NCBI RefSeq assembly: GCF_001668725.1
Contig: NZ_LZKL01000058.1
Coordinates: 1 to 34,158 of the forward strand
Source of the DNA: Mycobacterium sp. E787
GTDB lineage: Bacteria > Actinomycetota > Actinomycetes > Mycobacteriales > Mycobacteriaceae
Direction: 5' to 3'
DNA: 34,158 nucleotides
The notes under the pieces were generated by a model. That model did not search any database, was not told where the DNA came from, and saw only the letters and a program-made list of their open reading frames with translations. Positions 23,735 through 31,314 of the stretch are shown in pieces (the first letter of the stretch is position 1; each line of letters starts with the position of its first letter). The position numbers were made by a program, and so were the translations under genes.

Positions 23735-24766
23735 TCAGCGCGTCCTCGCCAGCTCCGCCGCGGTCGCGATCAGCCGCGGGATCATCGCCCCGAAGGTGTC
23801 TTGGATCTGGGGGTCCACCTTTCCGGTGCGCACGCCGGCCGCGTAGGTCTTCTCCAGCACGATGCCCAGTTTCCAGTTGGCCAGCACGAGGTAATAGTCG
23901 ATGTTTTCGGTGGACAGCCCGCTGACCTTCTCGTAGTGCTCGAGCAACTCGGTGCGCGTAGGCATCCCCCGCATGTCCAGATAGAACCCGTCGGCGCTCG
24001 GCTCCTCGCCGTCGTAGCCCAGCAGCGCCCACGCCAAATCGAGCAGCGGGTCGCCGACCGTCGTCATCTCCCAGTCGACGATCGCGGCCAACCGCGCCGG
24101 CGCACCGTGCGCGAACATCACGTTGGCGAACTGGTAGTCGCCGTGCATGATGCCCGGCCGGTAGCTCGCGGGCCGGTTGTTGCGCAGCCAGTCGGCGGCC
24201 TCGTGCAGGCCGGGCAGTTCGCGCACCTTGTAGGCGTCGAGGAAATTCAGCCAGCGATCGACCTGGCGTTCGTGGAACCCGTCCGGGCGGCCGAACCCGT
24301 CGAGCCCCTGCGCCCGCCAATCCACCCGGCCCAGCCTGGCGGCTCCCTCGACGAGTTCGAACGCCAGCCCCCGACGGGCGGCCAGGTCGGTGTCGAACGG
24401 CGCCTGCCAGCCGCCGTCCATCGGGCTCCACCCGTCGATCGCCCGCATCACGTAGAACGGCAGGCCCAGCACGGCGCCGGTGTCGTCGGCGGCGATCAGC
24501 GCCGCGTGTGGCACGTCGGTGCCCGCCAGCGCGCGAACGAGGCGGATTTCCCGGAGCAAGCCGTCGACGCGGGCAGCGTCGGCGCGCGCGCCCGGCATCC
24601 GCAGCACCATCCGCTGCCCGCCCCGCTCGATCAGGTAGAGGGTGTTCTGCGAGCCGCCCTTCAGCGGTTCCAGCACAGGTTGCTCGCCGCCGCCGGGTGC
24701 GTCGTTCGCATCCAGCCAGCGGCCGAGAACGCCCGGGTCCAACTGGGTCTCGCCGACACTGGTCAT
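23735..24766 (-). CDS. APH-fold kinase heading the acyl-CoA operon (LvaA/ACAD-kinase-like)
   Basis: A 343-residue protein from ATG 24766; the upstream start at 24811 would overlap the promoter. The nucleotide lobe has L-K-G-G-S-Q-N-T-L-Y-L-I, the catalytic loop is I-M-H-G-D-Y-Q-F-A-N-V-M-F and the metal motif I-V-D-W-E-M-T-T-V-G-D-P-L-L-D-L-A-W. Close in pattern to the kinase part of ACAD10/11 and to LvaA of Pseudomonas, which phosphorylate the 4-hydroxyl of 4-hydroxyacyl-CoA. It is the first gene of the operon kinase-SDR-dehydrogenase-TetR-oxidoreductase, transcribed from a promoter overlapping the operator at 24792-24808. No LvaB-like small partner is seen. Confidence 0.85.
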   Translation of the reverse strand: MTSVGETQLDPGVLGRWLDANDAPGGGEQPVLEPLKGGSQNTLYLIERGGQRMVLRMPGARADAARVDGLLREIRLVRALAGTDVPHAALIAADDTGAVLGLPFYVMRAIDGWSPMDGGWQAPFDTDLAARRGLAFELVEGAARLGRVDWRAQGLDGFGRPDGFHERQVDRWLNFLDAYKVRELPGLHEAADWLRNNRPASYRPGIMHGDYQFANVMFAHGAPARLAAIVDWEMTTVGDPLLDLAWALLGYDGEEPSADGFYLDMRGMPTRTELLEHYEKVSGLSTENIDYYLVLANWKLGIVLEKTYAAGVRTGKVDPQIQDTFGAMIPRLIATAAELARTR

Positions 24767-24791
24767 AGGCTGCACACCCCACTCTCCGCGC

Positions 24792-24808
24792 AGAGAATAG
24801 CATTCTCT
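24792..24808 (-). promoter_or_regulatory. Palindromic operator over an extended -10 promoter
   Basis: AGAGAAT-agc-ATTCTCT is a perfect 7-bp inverted repeat with a three-base spacer. On the minus strand it contains TGCTATTCT, an extended -10 box, 27 bases before the kinase ATG. A TetR dimer bound here would block transcription of the operon encoding it. Assignment to that regulator is inference. Confidence 0.65.
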
Positions 24809-24837
24809 CAACGTTTGGGAAGTGCCCCGCCGGATCC

Positions 24838-25503
24838 CTAACCCGCCTTGCGCGCGCTGAGCAGGAAACCCGGCGCCATGAAATGCCCCTCGTCGTCGCG
24901 CTCGATATCCGGCGACAGGCCGCCGGCCGATGCGAGTGCGCCCGCATTGCCGTACAACCGGGCGGGGCGGACGTCATCGACTCGCCACAGTTCCGCGACG
25001 GAATCGCGCAACTCGGTTTCGGTGAAGCCGCGCGGGCCGGGCCCGTCGCTATGGCCGAGCGCACCGGTGGCGAACGCCAGGATGTACAGCGCCGCGCCCG
25101 GCGCGGCGGCCCGAAGGATCGACCGCAGGTACTCCTGGCGTTGCTCGGGCGGCAGCACGTGGAAAAGTCCGCTGTCCAGGATCGTCGAGAAGCGTCCGTC
25201 ATAGCCACGGAACGCGGTGAGGTCGGCCTGCGCGAAGGTCGCCGTCGTCAGTCCCCGTTCGGCGGCGGCGGCCGTCGCCGCAGCGACCGCGGTCGGGCTG
25301 GCGTCCAAGCCGACGACCGTATAGCCGAGCGCCGCGAGCGCAAGCGAGAGTTCGGCGTGGCCGCAACCGGCGTCCAGGACATCGCTGCGGACTTTGCCTT
25401 GGTCGATCAGAGCCGCCAATTCGGGTTGCGGCCGGCCGATGCTCCACGGGGGCGGCGCTTCCTGCCGGTAGGCGGCGTCCCAATCCATGCCCGGCTGTGT
25501 CAT
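24838..25503 (-). CDS. Class I SAM-dependent methyltransferase
   Basis: A 221-residue enzyme starting at ATG 25503 after GGAGGAG. Motif I is V-L-D-A-G-C-G-H-A-E-L-S-L-A, motif II is V-V-G-L-D-A-S; then F-A-Q-A-D-L-T-A-F and I-L-D-S-G-L-F-H-V-L-P. The N-terminal W-D-A-A-Y-R-Q-E-A-P-P-P-W-S-I-G-R-P-Q is typical of a group of small-molecule methyltransferases with tellurite-resistance or benzoquinone-methyltransferase relatives. Substrate unknown. It ends 71 bases before the kinase start, with the operator between, so it may be a separate unit. It is divergent from the histidine phosphatase. Confidence 0.85.
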   Translation of the reverse strand: MTQPGMDWDAAYRQEAPPPWSIGRPQPELAALIDQGKVRSDVLDAGCGHAELSLALAALGYTVVGLDASPTAVAAATAAAAERGLTTATFAQADLTAFRGYDGRFSTILDSGLFHVLPPEQRQEYLRSILRAAAPGAALYILAFATGALGHSDGPGPRGFTETELRDSVAELWRVDDVRPARLYGNAGALASAGGLSPDIERDDEGHFMAPGFLLSARKAG

Positions 25504-25579
25504 CTCTCCTCCTCGAGATCAGCATTGCGCGGCGCGATGAGAAACTGGCGCTGCTCACCATCCGACGACGGGAACAAAC

Positions 25580-26188
25580 ATGCAAGTGCTGCTGGTCCGG
25601 CATGCCCTACCGCTGCGAAGCCAACCCGGCGAGGGCGCCGACCCGGACCTTTCGGAGCAGGGCTGGGCGCAGGTCGAACGGCTGCCCGAGGCGCTCGCCA
25701 GGTTTCCGATCTCGCGGGTGGTGAGCAGCCCGCAGCGGCGCGCCATCCAGACCGCCGAACCCGTCGCGGCGGCCCGCGAGCTGAGCGTCGAGATCGACCA
25801 CCGGTTCGCCGAATACGATCGCGACCTTCCGGTCTACATCCCCGTCGAGCAGATCAAAGCCGAACGGCCGGAGGAGTGGGCGCGCCTGGCGCAGGGGCAT
25901 CTGCCCAGTGCGGTCGATGAGGGAGCGTTTCGGGCACGCGTGCGCGCGGCGGTCGACGACCTGGTCGCCGCCGCCGAGCCGGAGGAAACGGTCGCGGTGT
26001 TCAGCCACGGCGGCGTGATCAACGTGCTGCTGCACGAGATCCTCGGCACGGCCCGGCTGCTGTCGTTTCCCGTCGACTACGCCTCGGTCACCCGGCTGTT
26101 GTTCTCGCGGTCCGGCGAGGCGACGGTCGCCGGGGTCAACGCCGTCGAGCACGTGTGGGACCTGCTGCCCCGAAATCAGCGGTGGTGA
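25580..26188 (+). CDS. Histidine phosphatase superfamily protein (phosphoglycerate-mutase-like)
   Basis: The 202 residues open with M-Q-V-L-L-V-R-H-A, giving catalytic His8, with the S-S-P-Q-R-R-A-I-Q-T-A motif and the second histidine in V-F-S-H-G-G-V-I-N. This is the branch-1 fold of broad phosphatases such as GpgP-like and PhoE-like enzymes, not a glycolytic mutase by itself. It may dephosphorylate a small metabolite. The next gene starts 35 bases after it on the same strand, so it could be co-transcribed with an APH kinase, which would put a kinase and a phosphatase together; that pairing is only suggestive. Confidence 0.85.
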   Translation: MQVLLVRHALPLRSQPGEGADPDLSEQGWAQVERLPEALARFPISRVVSSPQRRAIQTAEPVAAARELSVEIDHRFAEYDRDLPVYIPVEQIKAERPEEWARLAQGHLPSAVDEGAFRARVRAAVDDLVAAAEPEETVAVFSHGGVINVLLHEILGTARLLSFPVDYASVTRLLFSRSGEATVAGVNAVEHVWDLLPRNQRW

Positions 26189-26223
26189 ACTCGCCCCACA
26201 TGCGCGGTGGTAAACAAGTTCGA

Positions 26224-27270
26224 GTGACTTCAACTGACCGAATCGAAGGGCTGGACCTGGTCTCGCTGGACCGGTACCTGCGCTCGCTCGGGATTGGCCG
26301 CGACGGCGAGTTGCGGGGCGAATTCATCTCCGGTGGCCGCTCGAACCTGACGTTCCGGGTGTACGACGACGCGACCAGCTGGCTGGTGCGGCGTCCCCCG
26401 CTGCACGGGCTGACGCCGTCGGCACACGACATGGCCCGCGAATACAAGGTGGTGGCCGCGCTGCGGGACACGCCGGTCCCCGTGGCGCGCGCGATCGCGC
26501 TGTGCGAGGACGACTCGGTGCTGGGCGCGCCGTTCCAGATCGTCGAATTCGTTGCCGGGCAGGTGGTGCGCCGACGCGCCCAACTCGAGGCGTTCAGCCA
26601 CACTGTCATCGACGCCTGCGTCGACTCCCTGATCCGGGTGCTCGTGGACCTGCACAATGTCGATCCGAACGCCGTGGGGCTGGCCGACTTTGGCAAGCCC
26701 AGCGGCTATCTCGAGCGGCAGGTGCGACGGTGGGGTTCGCAATGGGAACTGGTGCGGCTGCCCGAAGACCACCGCGACGCCGACGTCGAGCGGCTGCATT
26801 CGGGTCTGCGGCAATCGATTCCGCAGCAGAGCCGGACCTCGATCGTGCACGGCGACTACCGGATCGACAACACCATCCTGGACGCCGACGATCCGACGAA
26901 GGTGCGCGCCGTCGTGGACTGGGAGCTGTCCACCCTCGGCGACCCGCTGTCCGACGCGGCCCTGATGTGCGTATACCGCGACCCGGCGCTGGACCTGATC
27001 GTCAACGCGCAAGCCGCCTGGACGTCGCCGCTGCTGCCCACGGCCGACGAGCTCGCCGACCGCTACTCGCTCGTGGCGGGGTTGCCGCTGGCGCATTGGG
27101 AGTTCTACATGGCGCTGGCCTACTTCAAGCTCGCCATCATCGCCGCCGGCATCGACTTCCGCCGGCGGATGTCAGACCTGGCCAGCGGGAAAGAGCCCGA
27201 GCACACCCCCGAGGTCGTCGCACCGCTGATCTCGCGCGGGCTGGCGGAGCTCGCCAAGCTGCCCGGCTGA
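26224..27270 (+). CDS. fadE36: APH-fold kinase (Rv3761c / FadE36 homologue)
   Basis: From GTG 26224 it has 348 residues; ATG 26200 would give 356 (M. tuberculosis protein about 351). The nucleotide lobe has I-S-G-G-R-S-N-L-T-F-R-V, the catalytic loop is I-V-H-G-D-Y-R-I-D-N-T-I-L and the metal motif V-V-D-W-E-L-S-T-L-G-D-P-L-S-D. In M. tuberculosis it is called acyl-CoA dehydrogenase FadE36, but I see only a kinase fold and none of the dehydrogenase signatures, so the name reflects similarity to ACAD10/11 kinase domains. It would phosphorylate a hydroxylated small molecule or acyl-CoA. The stop codon lies inside the intergenic repeat that follows. Confidence 0.82.
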   Translation: MTSTDRIEGLDLVSLDRYLRSLGIGRDGELRGEFISGGRSNLTFRVYDDATSWLVRRPPLHGLTPSAHDMAREYKVVAALRDTPVPVARAIALCEDDSVLGAPFQIVEFVAGQVVRRRAQLEAFSHTVIDACVDSLIRVLVDLHNVDPNAVGLADFGKPSGYLERQVRRWGSQWELVRLPEDHRDADVERLHSGLRQSIPQQSRTSIVHGDYRIDNTILDADDPTKVRAVVDWELSTLGDPLSDAALMCVYRDPALDLIVNAQAAWTSPLLPTADELADRYSLVAGLPLAHWEFYMALAYFKLAIIAAGIDFRRRMSDLASGKEPEHTPEVVAPLISRGLAELAKLPG

Positions 27271-27363
27271 GTGTGCACTGGTGGCCTTTGAGTGTGTACT
27301 GAGGGCTTTGAGTGTGCGCCCAGGGCGATTTTCTCGCCGAGGATTCACACCGAAAGCCCGGCG
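27269..27363. repeat. Dispersed intergenic repeat, copy B
   Basis: GAGTGTGCACTGGTGGCCTTT, GAGTGTGTACTGAGGGCTTT and GAGTGTGCGCCCAGGGCGA follow in tandem, then CACACCGAAAGCCC. These blocks match copy A at 5965-6058. Here the repeat starts within the stop of the upstream kinase and fills the convergent gap to the next gene. Confidence 0.65.
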
Positions 27364-27705
27364 CTAGATGTTATGAGCCGCCGCGTGGTGCTTCTTCGCG
27401 GCGCGGCGCAGCTGAAGGATCCGTGCGGTGCCTGCCGCCACGGTGATCAGACCGCCCACCACCGCCGCCAGCAGGATCGCCACCCCCAGCGGAAGGCTCC
27501 AGCGCCAGCCGAAGAACGCGAACGCCGCCGAATCCGTGTTCTGAGCTATGAAGATCAGCAGCAGGATCAGGATCAGGAAGCCGACGATCAGGGACGTCCA
27601 CAAAGCGCCGGCGCGGGTGAACCCGACGGCCGGATCGTTGGGCTTCGCGCGGGCGCCGGACGCGGGCGGCGGCGGGGGAGGCGTGGCAGGGGTTTGGCCG
27701 CTCAT
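27364..27705 (-). CDS. Rv3760-like membrane protein (LapA/DUF1049-like)
   Basis: A 113-residue protein from ATG 27705. The N-terminus is Pro-rich (P-A-T-P-P-P-P-P-P-A-S-G-A-R-A); two membrane helices follow (about 36-56, W-T-S-L-I-V-G-F-L-I-L-I-L-L-L-I-F, and 70-92), joined by I-A-Q-N-T-D-S-A-A-F-A-F-F-G-W. That Q-N-T...F-x-F-F-W pattern is typical of the LapA-domain (DUF1049) family of inner-membrane proteins. The tail is basic and His-rich (R-R-A-A-K-K-H-H-A-A-A-H). It is divergent from proX with 114 bases between. Function unknown; envelope assembly is the family's usual link. Confidence 0.8.
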   Translation of the reverse strand: MSGQTPATPPPPPPASGARAKPNDPAVGFTRAGALWTSLIVGFLILILLLIFIAQNTDSAAFAFFGWRWSLPLGVAILLAAVVGGLITVAAGTARILQLRRAAKKHHAAAHNI

Positions 27706-27806
27706 ACTGTCATCTTTGTCCCATCCTGGGCAGATTGAAACAAATCCAGCGAAAACACCGCCGGCGGCCCGGCGCCGGGACGGCCGCGTTGCGGGGGTTC
27801 TGCCGT

Positions 27807-27812
27807 TAGTGT
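27807..27812 (+). promoter_or_regulatory. -10 box for leaderless proX operon
   Basis: TAGTGT with a seven-base spacer to ATG 27820 fits the TANNNT consensus and would start transcription on the initiator codon. Confidence 0.45.
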
Positions 27813-27819
27813 CGGCGTT

Positions 27820-28773
27820 ATGAGGATGCTGCCGCGCGCGCGCCGCGCGACCGTCCGTGCCGCGGTGTGGCTGGCGACGGTGTGCCTGATCGCGGCGTGC
27901 AGCAATGCCGACCCGCTGGGGGCGGAGGCCCGCAGCCCGAAATCCATCGTGGTCGGGTCCGGCGACTTCCCGGAATCGGAGATCGTCGCCGAAATCTACG
28001 CACAGGCATTGCAGGCCAACGGTTTTGAGATCGGGCGGCGGATGGGCATCGGCAGCCGGGAAACCTATATCCCCGCGCTGAAAGATCATTCCATCGACCT
28101 GGTGCCCGAGTACATCGGAAACCTGCTGCTGTACTTCGCGCCCAACTCGACGGCGACCATGCTCGACGACGTCGAGCTGGAACTCTACAAGCAACTTCCC
28201 GGTGATCTGTCGATTCTCACGCCGTCGCCGGCGTCCGACACCGACACGGTCACCGTCACCGCCGGAACTGCCCGCAACTGGAACCTGAAGACCATCCGGG
28301 ATTTGGCCGCACACTCGCCCGACGTGCGGTTCGGCGCACCGTCGGCGTTCGAGAACCGCCCGTCCGGCCTGCCGGGCCTGCGGCAGAAGTACGGCCTGGC
28401 CATCAGCCCCGGCAACTTCGTGGCCATCAACGACGGCGGCGGCGCGGTGACCGTTCGCGCGTTGCTGGAGGGCAGGGTGACGGCCGCCAACATCTTCAGC
28501 ACCTCGCCGGCCATCCTGCAAGAGCATTTGGTCGCGCTCGAGGATCCCGAGCACAACTTCCTGGCCGGCAACATTGTGCCGCTGGTGAACTCGCAGAAGA
28601 AGTCGGACCTGCTCAAGAGCGTGCTGGACGCGGTGTCGGCGAAGCTCACCACCACCGGGATGGCGGGGCTCAACGCCGAGGTGGCGGGCAACTCCGGCAT
28701 CGATCCGGACCAGGCGGCACGAAACTGGGTGCAGTACAACGGCTTCAGCCACCCGATCGGGCAACGGCGTTGA
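27820..28773 (+). CDS. proX: ProX, osmoprotectant-binding lipoprotein
   Basis: A 317-residue substrate-binding protein of the OpuC/ProX glycine betaine/choline type. Signal peptide with lipobox L-I-A-A-C, lipid-modified Cys27. The mature part begins with S-I-V-V-G-S-G-D-F-P-E-S-E-I-V-A-E-I-Y-A, and includes L-V-P-E-Y-I-G-N-L-L and P-G-N-F-V-A-I-N-D-G-G-G-A. It captures a quaternary ammonium or similar compatible solute outside the membrane for import by ProV-ProW-ProZ. First gene of the operon; its stop overlaps the proV start (TTGA). Confidence 0.9.
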   Translation: MRMLPRARRATVRAAVWLATVCLIAACSNADPLGAEARSPKSIVVGSGDFPESEIVAEIYAQALQANGFEIGRRMGIGSRETYIPALKDHSIDLVPEYIGNLLLYFAPNSTATMLDDVELELYKQLPGDLSILTPSPASDTDTVTVTAGTARNWNLKTIRDLAAHSPDVRFGAPSAFENRPSGLPGLRQKYGLAISPGNFVAINDGGGAVTVRALLEGRVTAANIFSTSPAILQEHLVALEDPEHNFLAGNIVPLVNSQKKSDLLKSVLDAVSAKLTTTGMAGLNAEVAGNSGIDPDQAARNWVQYNGFSHPIGQRR

Positions 28774-29861
28774 TCGTCTTCGACAGCGTCAGCAAGGTGT
28801 TCGCCGACGGGACCACCGCCGTCGACCGCCTGAGCCTGGTGGTTCCCAACGGCGAATTGACCGTCTTCGTCGGGTCTTCGGGCAGCGGCAAGACCACGGC
28901 GCTGCGCATGATCAACCGGATGATCGAGCCGACCTCCGGCACCATCACCGTCGACGGGGCCGATGTCCGAGGTGTCGACCCCGTTCGGCTGCGCCTCGGG
29001 ATCGGCTACGTCATCCAGCACGCCGGGCTGATGCCGCATCAGCGCGTGATCGACAACGTCGCAACCGTTCCGGTGTTGAAGGGCCAGCCGCGCCGCGCCG
29101 CCCGCAAAGCCGCCTACGAGGTGCTCGAGCGCGTCGGCCTCGATCCCAAGATCGCCACCCGATACCCCGCCCAGCTGTCCGGTGGCGAACAACAACGCGT
29201 CGGCGTGGCACGCGCACTCGCCGCGGACCCGCCGATCCTGTTGATGGACGAGCCGTTCTCCGCCGTCGACCCCGTGGTCCGCCACGAGCTGCAGAACGAA
29301 ATGCTGCGTCTGCAAAGCGAATTGCACAAGACCATCGTCTTCGTCACCCACGACATCGACGAGGCGCTCAGACTGGGCGAGCAGGTGGCGGTGTTCAAGG
29401 ATGGCGTGCTGCAGCAGTACGACGAACCCGCCCGGCTGCTTTCGCGGCCGGCCAACGAGTTCGTGGCCAGGTTCATCGGCCTGGGCCGCGGTTACCGATG
29501 GTTGCAGCTGATGGACGCGGCCGGGCTGCCCCTGCACGACATCGAGCGCGTCGCCGCCGACGGCCTGCGCGACAGCGGCCTTCCCGACGGCTGGGCGGTG
29601 GTGGTCGACGACGCGGGCGCCCCAATGGGCTGGATCGACGCCGAGGGCCTGCGCAAGCACCGCGCCGGCGCGTCGTTGCCCGACAGCATGAGTGGCGTCG
29701 GCTCGCTGTTCCGTCCCGACGGCAATCTCAGCCACGCACTGGACGCGGCGCTGTCGTCGCCGTCGGGCGTGGGTGTCGCCGTGGACGACGGGGGCAAGCT
29801 CATCGGCGGCGTGCTCGCCGCCGACGTGCTCGCCGCGGTGGAAGCCCGCCGGGGGAGCTAA
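28770..29861 (+). CDS. proV: ProV, osmoprotectant ABC transporter ATPase
   Basis: A 363-residue ATPase. Walker A G-S-S-G-S-G-K-T (35-42), Q-loop Gln83, signature L-S-G-G-E-Q-Q (136 on), Walker B I-L-L-M-D-E-P (Asp160-Glu161) and switch His194. The C-terminal ~130 residues look like a degenerate CBS pair (V-V-V-D-D-A-G-A-P-M-G-W, G-V-A-V-D-D-G-G-K-L-I-G-G-V), the ionic-strength sensor of OpuA/OpuC systems. Starts with TTG 28770 inside the proX stop, a rare start that depends on coupling. Powers import with ProW and ProZ. Confidence 0.92.
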   Translation: MIVFDSVSKVFADGTTAVDRLSLVVPNGELTVFVGSSGSGKTTALRMINRMIEPTSGTITVDGADVRGVDPVRLRLGIGYVIQHAGLMPHQRVIDNVATVPVLKGQPRRAARKAAYEVLERVGLDPKIATRYPAQLSGGEQQRVGVARALAADPPILLMDEPFSAVDPVVRHELQNEMLRLQSELHKTIVFVTHDIDEALRLGEQVAVFKDGVLQQYDEPARLLSRPANEFVARFIGLGRGYRWLQLMDAAGLPLHDIERVAADGLRDSGLPDGWAVVVDDAGAPMGWIDAEGLRKHRAGASLPDSMSGVGSLFRPDGNLSHALDAALSSPSGVGVAVDDGGKLIGGVLAADVLAAVEARRGS

Positions 29862-29863
29862 CG

Positions 29864-30550
29864 ATGCACTACTTGTTCACCCACCTCGACGACGCCTGGG
29901 CCCTGACCCTGGTGCATCTGCGGCTGGCGTTGGTGCCGGTGCTGATCGGGTTGGCGATCGCCATCCCGCTGGGCGTCGGGGTGCAGCGCGTACCGGTGGC
30001 GCGGCGGCTGACGACGGCAACCGCCGCCGTCGTGTTCACCGTCCCGTCGCTGGCGCTGTTCGTGGTGCTGCCGATGATCATCGGTACCCGCATTCTCGAC
30101 GAGGCCAACGTCATGGTCGCGCTGACCGCCTACACCGCCGCGCTGCTGGTGCGCGCGGTGCCGGAGGCCTTGGACGCGGTGCCCGCCCAGGTGCGCGACG
30201 CCGCCACCGCGGTCGGCTATCCGGCACTCAAACGAATGCTGAAAGTCGAACTGCCGCTGTCCATCCCGGTGCTGGTCGCCGGGTTGCGCGTGGTCGTGGT
30301 GACCAACATCGCGATGGTCTCGGTCGGCTCGGTGATCGGCATCGGCGGCCTGGGCACCTGGTTCACCGAGGGCTACCAGACCGACAAGAGCGACCAGATC
30401 GTCGCCGGCATCGTCGCGCTGTTCGTGCTGGCGACGGTCATCGACGCGCTCATCGTCGTGGCCGGGCGGCTGGCCACGCCGTGGGAGCGCGCCGGGCGCA
30501 CCCCACGTCGCCGCGCGGTGGTGGCCCCGGTCGTGGGCGGGGCGCGATGA
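29864..30550 (+). CDS. proW: ProW, osmoprotectant ABC permease
   Basis: A 228-residue permease from ATG 29864, two bases after the proV stop. About five or six membrane helices; L-R-L-A-L-V-P-V-L-I-G-L-A-I-A near the start, and the ABC-coupling EAA-type loop is seen as V-R-D-A-A-T-A-V-G-Y-P-A-L-K-R-M-L-K-V-E-L-P. G-I-G-G-L-G-T-W-F is the conserved end of the coupling region. Overlaps proZ by four bases. Confidence 0.9.
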   Translation: MHYLFTHLDDAWALTLVHLRLALVPVLIGLAIAIPLGVGVQRVPVARRLTTATAAVVFTVPSLALFVVLPMIIGTRILDEANVMVALTAYTAALLVRAVPEALDAVPAQVRDAATAVGYPALKRMLKVELPLSIPVLVAGLRVVVVTNIAMVSVGSVIGIGGLGTWFTEGYQTDKSDQIVAGIVALFVLATVIDALIVVAGRLATPWERAGRTPRRRAVVAPVVGGAR

Positions 30551-31314
30551 ATTTCGTGCAACAGGCGCTGTCCTATCTGCTGACCGCCGACAACTGGACC
30601 GGTCCGGTCGGGCTGGCGGCCCGCACGGTCGAGCACCTCGAATACACCGCACTCGCGGTGGCCGCCTCTGCCGTGATCGCCGTCCCGATCGGGTTGATCA
30701 TCGGGCACACCGGTCGCGGCACGCTGCTGGTTGTCGGTGCGGTCAACGGCCTGCGGGCGCTGCCGACGCTGGGCGTGCTGCTGCTGGGGGTGCTGCTGTT
30801 CGGGCTGGGCATCGGTCCGCCGCTGGTCGCCCTGATGCTGCTCGGGGTGCCGTCGCTGCTGGCCGGAACCTATGCGGGCGTCGCCAACGTCGAGCCGACG
30901 GTCGTCGACGCCGCGCGCGCCATGGGCATGACGGAAACGCAGGTGTTGCTGCGGGTGGAGGTGCCCAACGCGCTGCCGCTGATCCTGGGTGGGCTGCGCA
31001 GCGCGACGTTGCAGGTGGTCGCGACCGCGACGGTGGCCGCCTACGCCAGCCTCGGCGGGCTGGGCCGATACCTGATCGACGGGATCAAGGAGCGGCAATT
31101 CCAGCTCGCGCTGGTCGGCGCGCTGATGGTGGCCGCGTTGGCGCTGGTGCTCGACGGCCTGCTGGCACTGGCGGTGTGGGCTTCGGTGCCCGGCACCGGC
31201 CGGCTACGGGGCCCGTTGTGGGTGCCCCGCCGGCCTGCGCAATCAGGTGACGCCGACCGCACTTCGGGGCAAACCCGCCGCGCCCGATGGACACGTCCTA
31301 CGGTAGGAGTGTGA
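30547..31314 (+). CDS. proZ: ProZ, second osmoprotectant ABC permease
   Basis: A 255-residue permease from ATG 30547 (ATGA overlap with proW). Several membrane helices and the coupling loop V-V-D-A-A-R-A-M-G-M-T-E-T-Q-V-L-L-R-V-E-V-P. S-L-G-G-L-G-R-Y-L-I-D-G follows as in OpuCB/D-type permeases. With ProW it forms the heterodimeric channel. The tail after residue about 220 is polar and Arg-rich. Its stop overlaps the next gene's start by four bases (GTGA). Confidence 0.9.
   Translation: MNFVQQALSYLLTADNWTGPVGLAARTVEHLEYTALAVAASAVIAVPIGLIIGHTGRGTLLVVGAVNGLRALPTLGVLLLGVLLFGLGIGPPLVALMLLGVPSLLAGTYAGVANVEPTVVDAARAMGMTETQVLLRVEVPNALPLILGGLRSATLQVVATATVAAYASLGGLGRYLIDGIKERQFQLALVGALMVAALALVLDGLLALAVWASVPGTGRLRGPLWVPRRPAQSGDADRTSGQTRRARWTRPTVGV

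Noticed and set aside
25580..26188. Glycolytic phosphoglycerate mutase
   Set aside because: The RHA and SHGG motifs fit the broad histidine phosphatase family; length and flanks do not support the dPGM of glycolysis.
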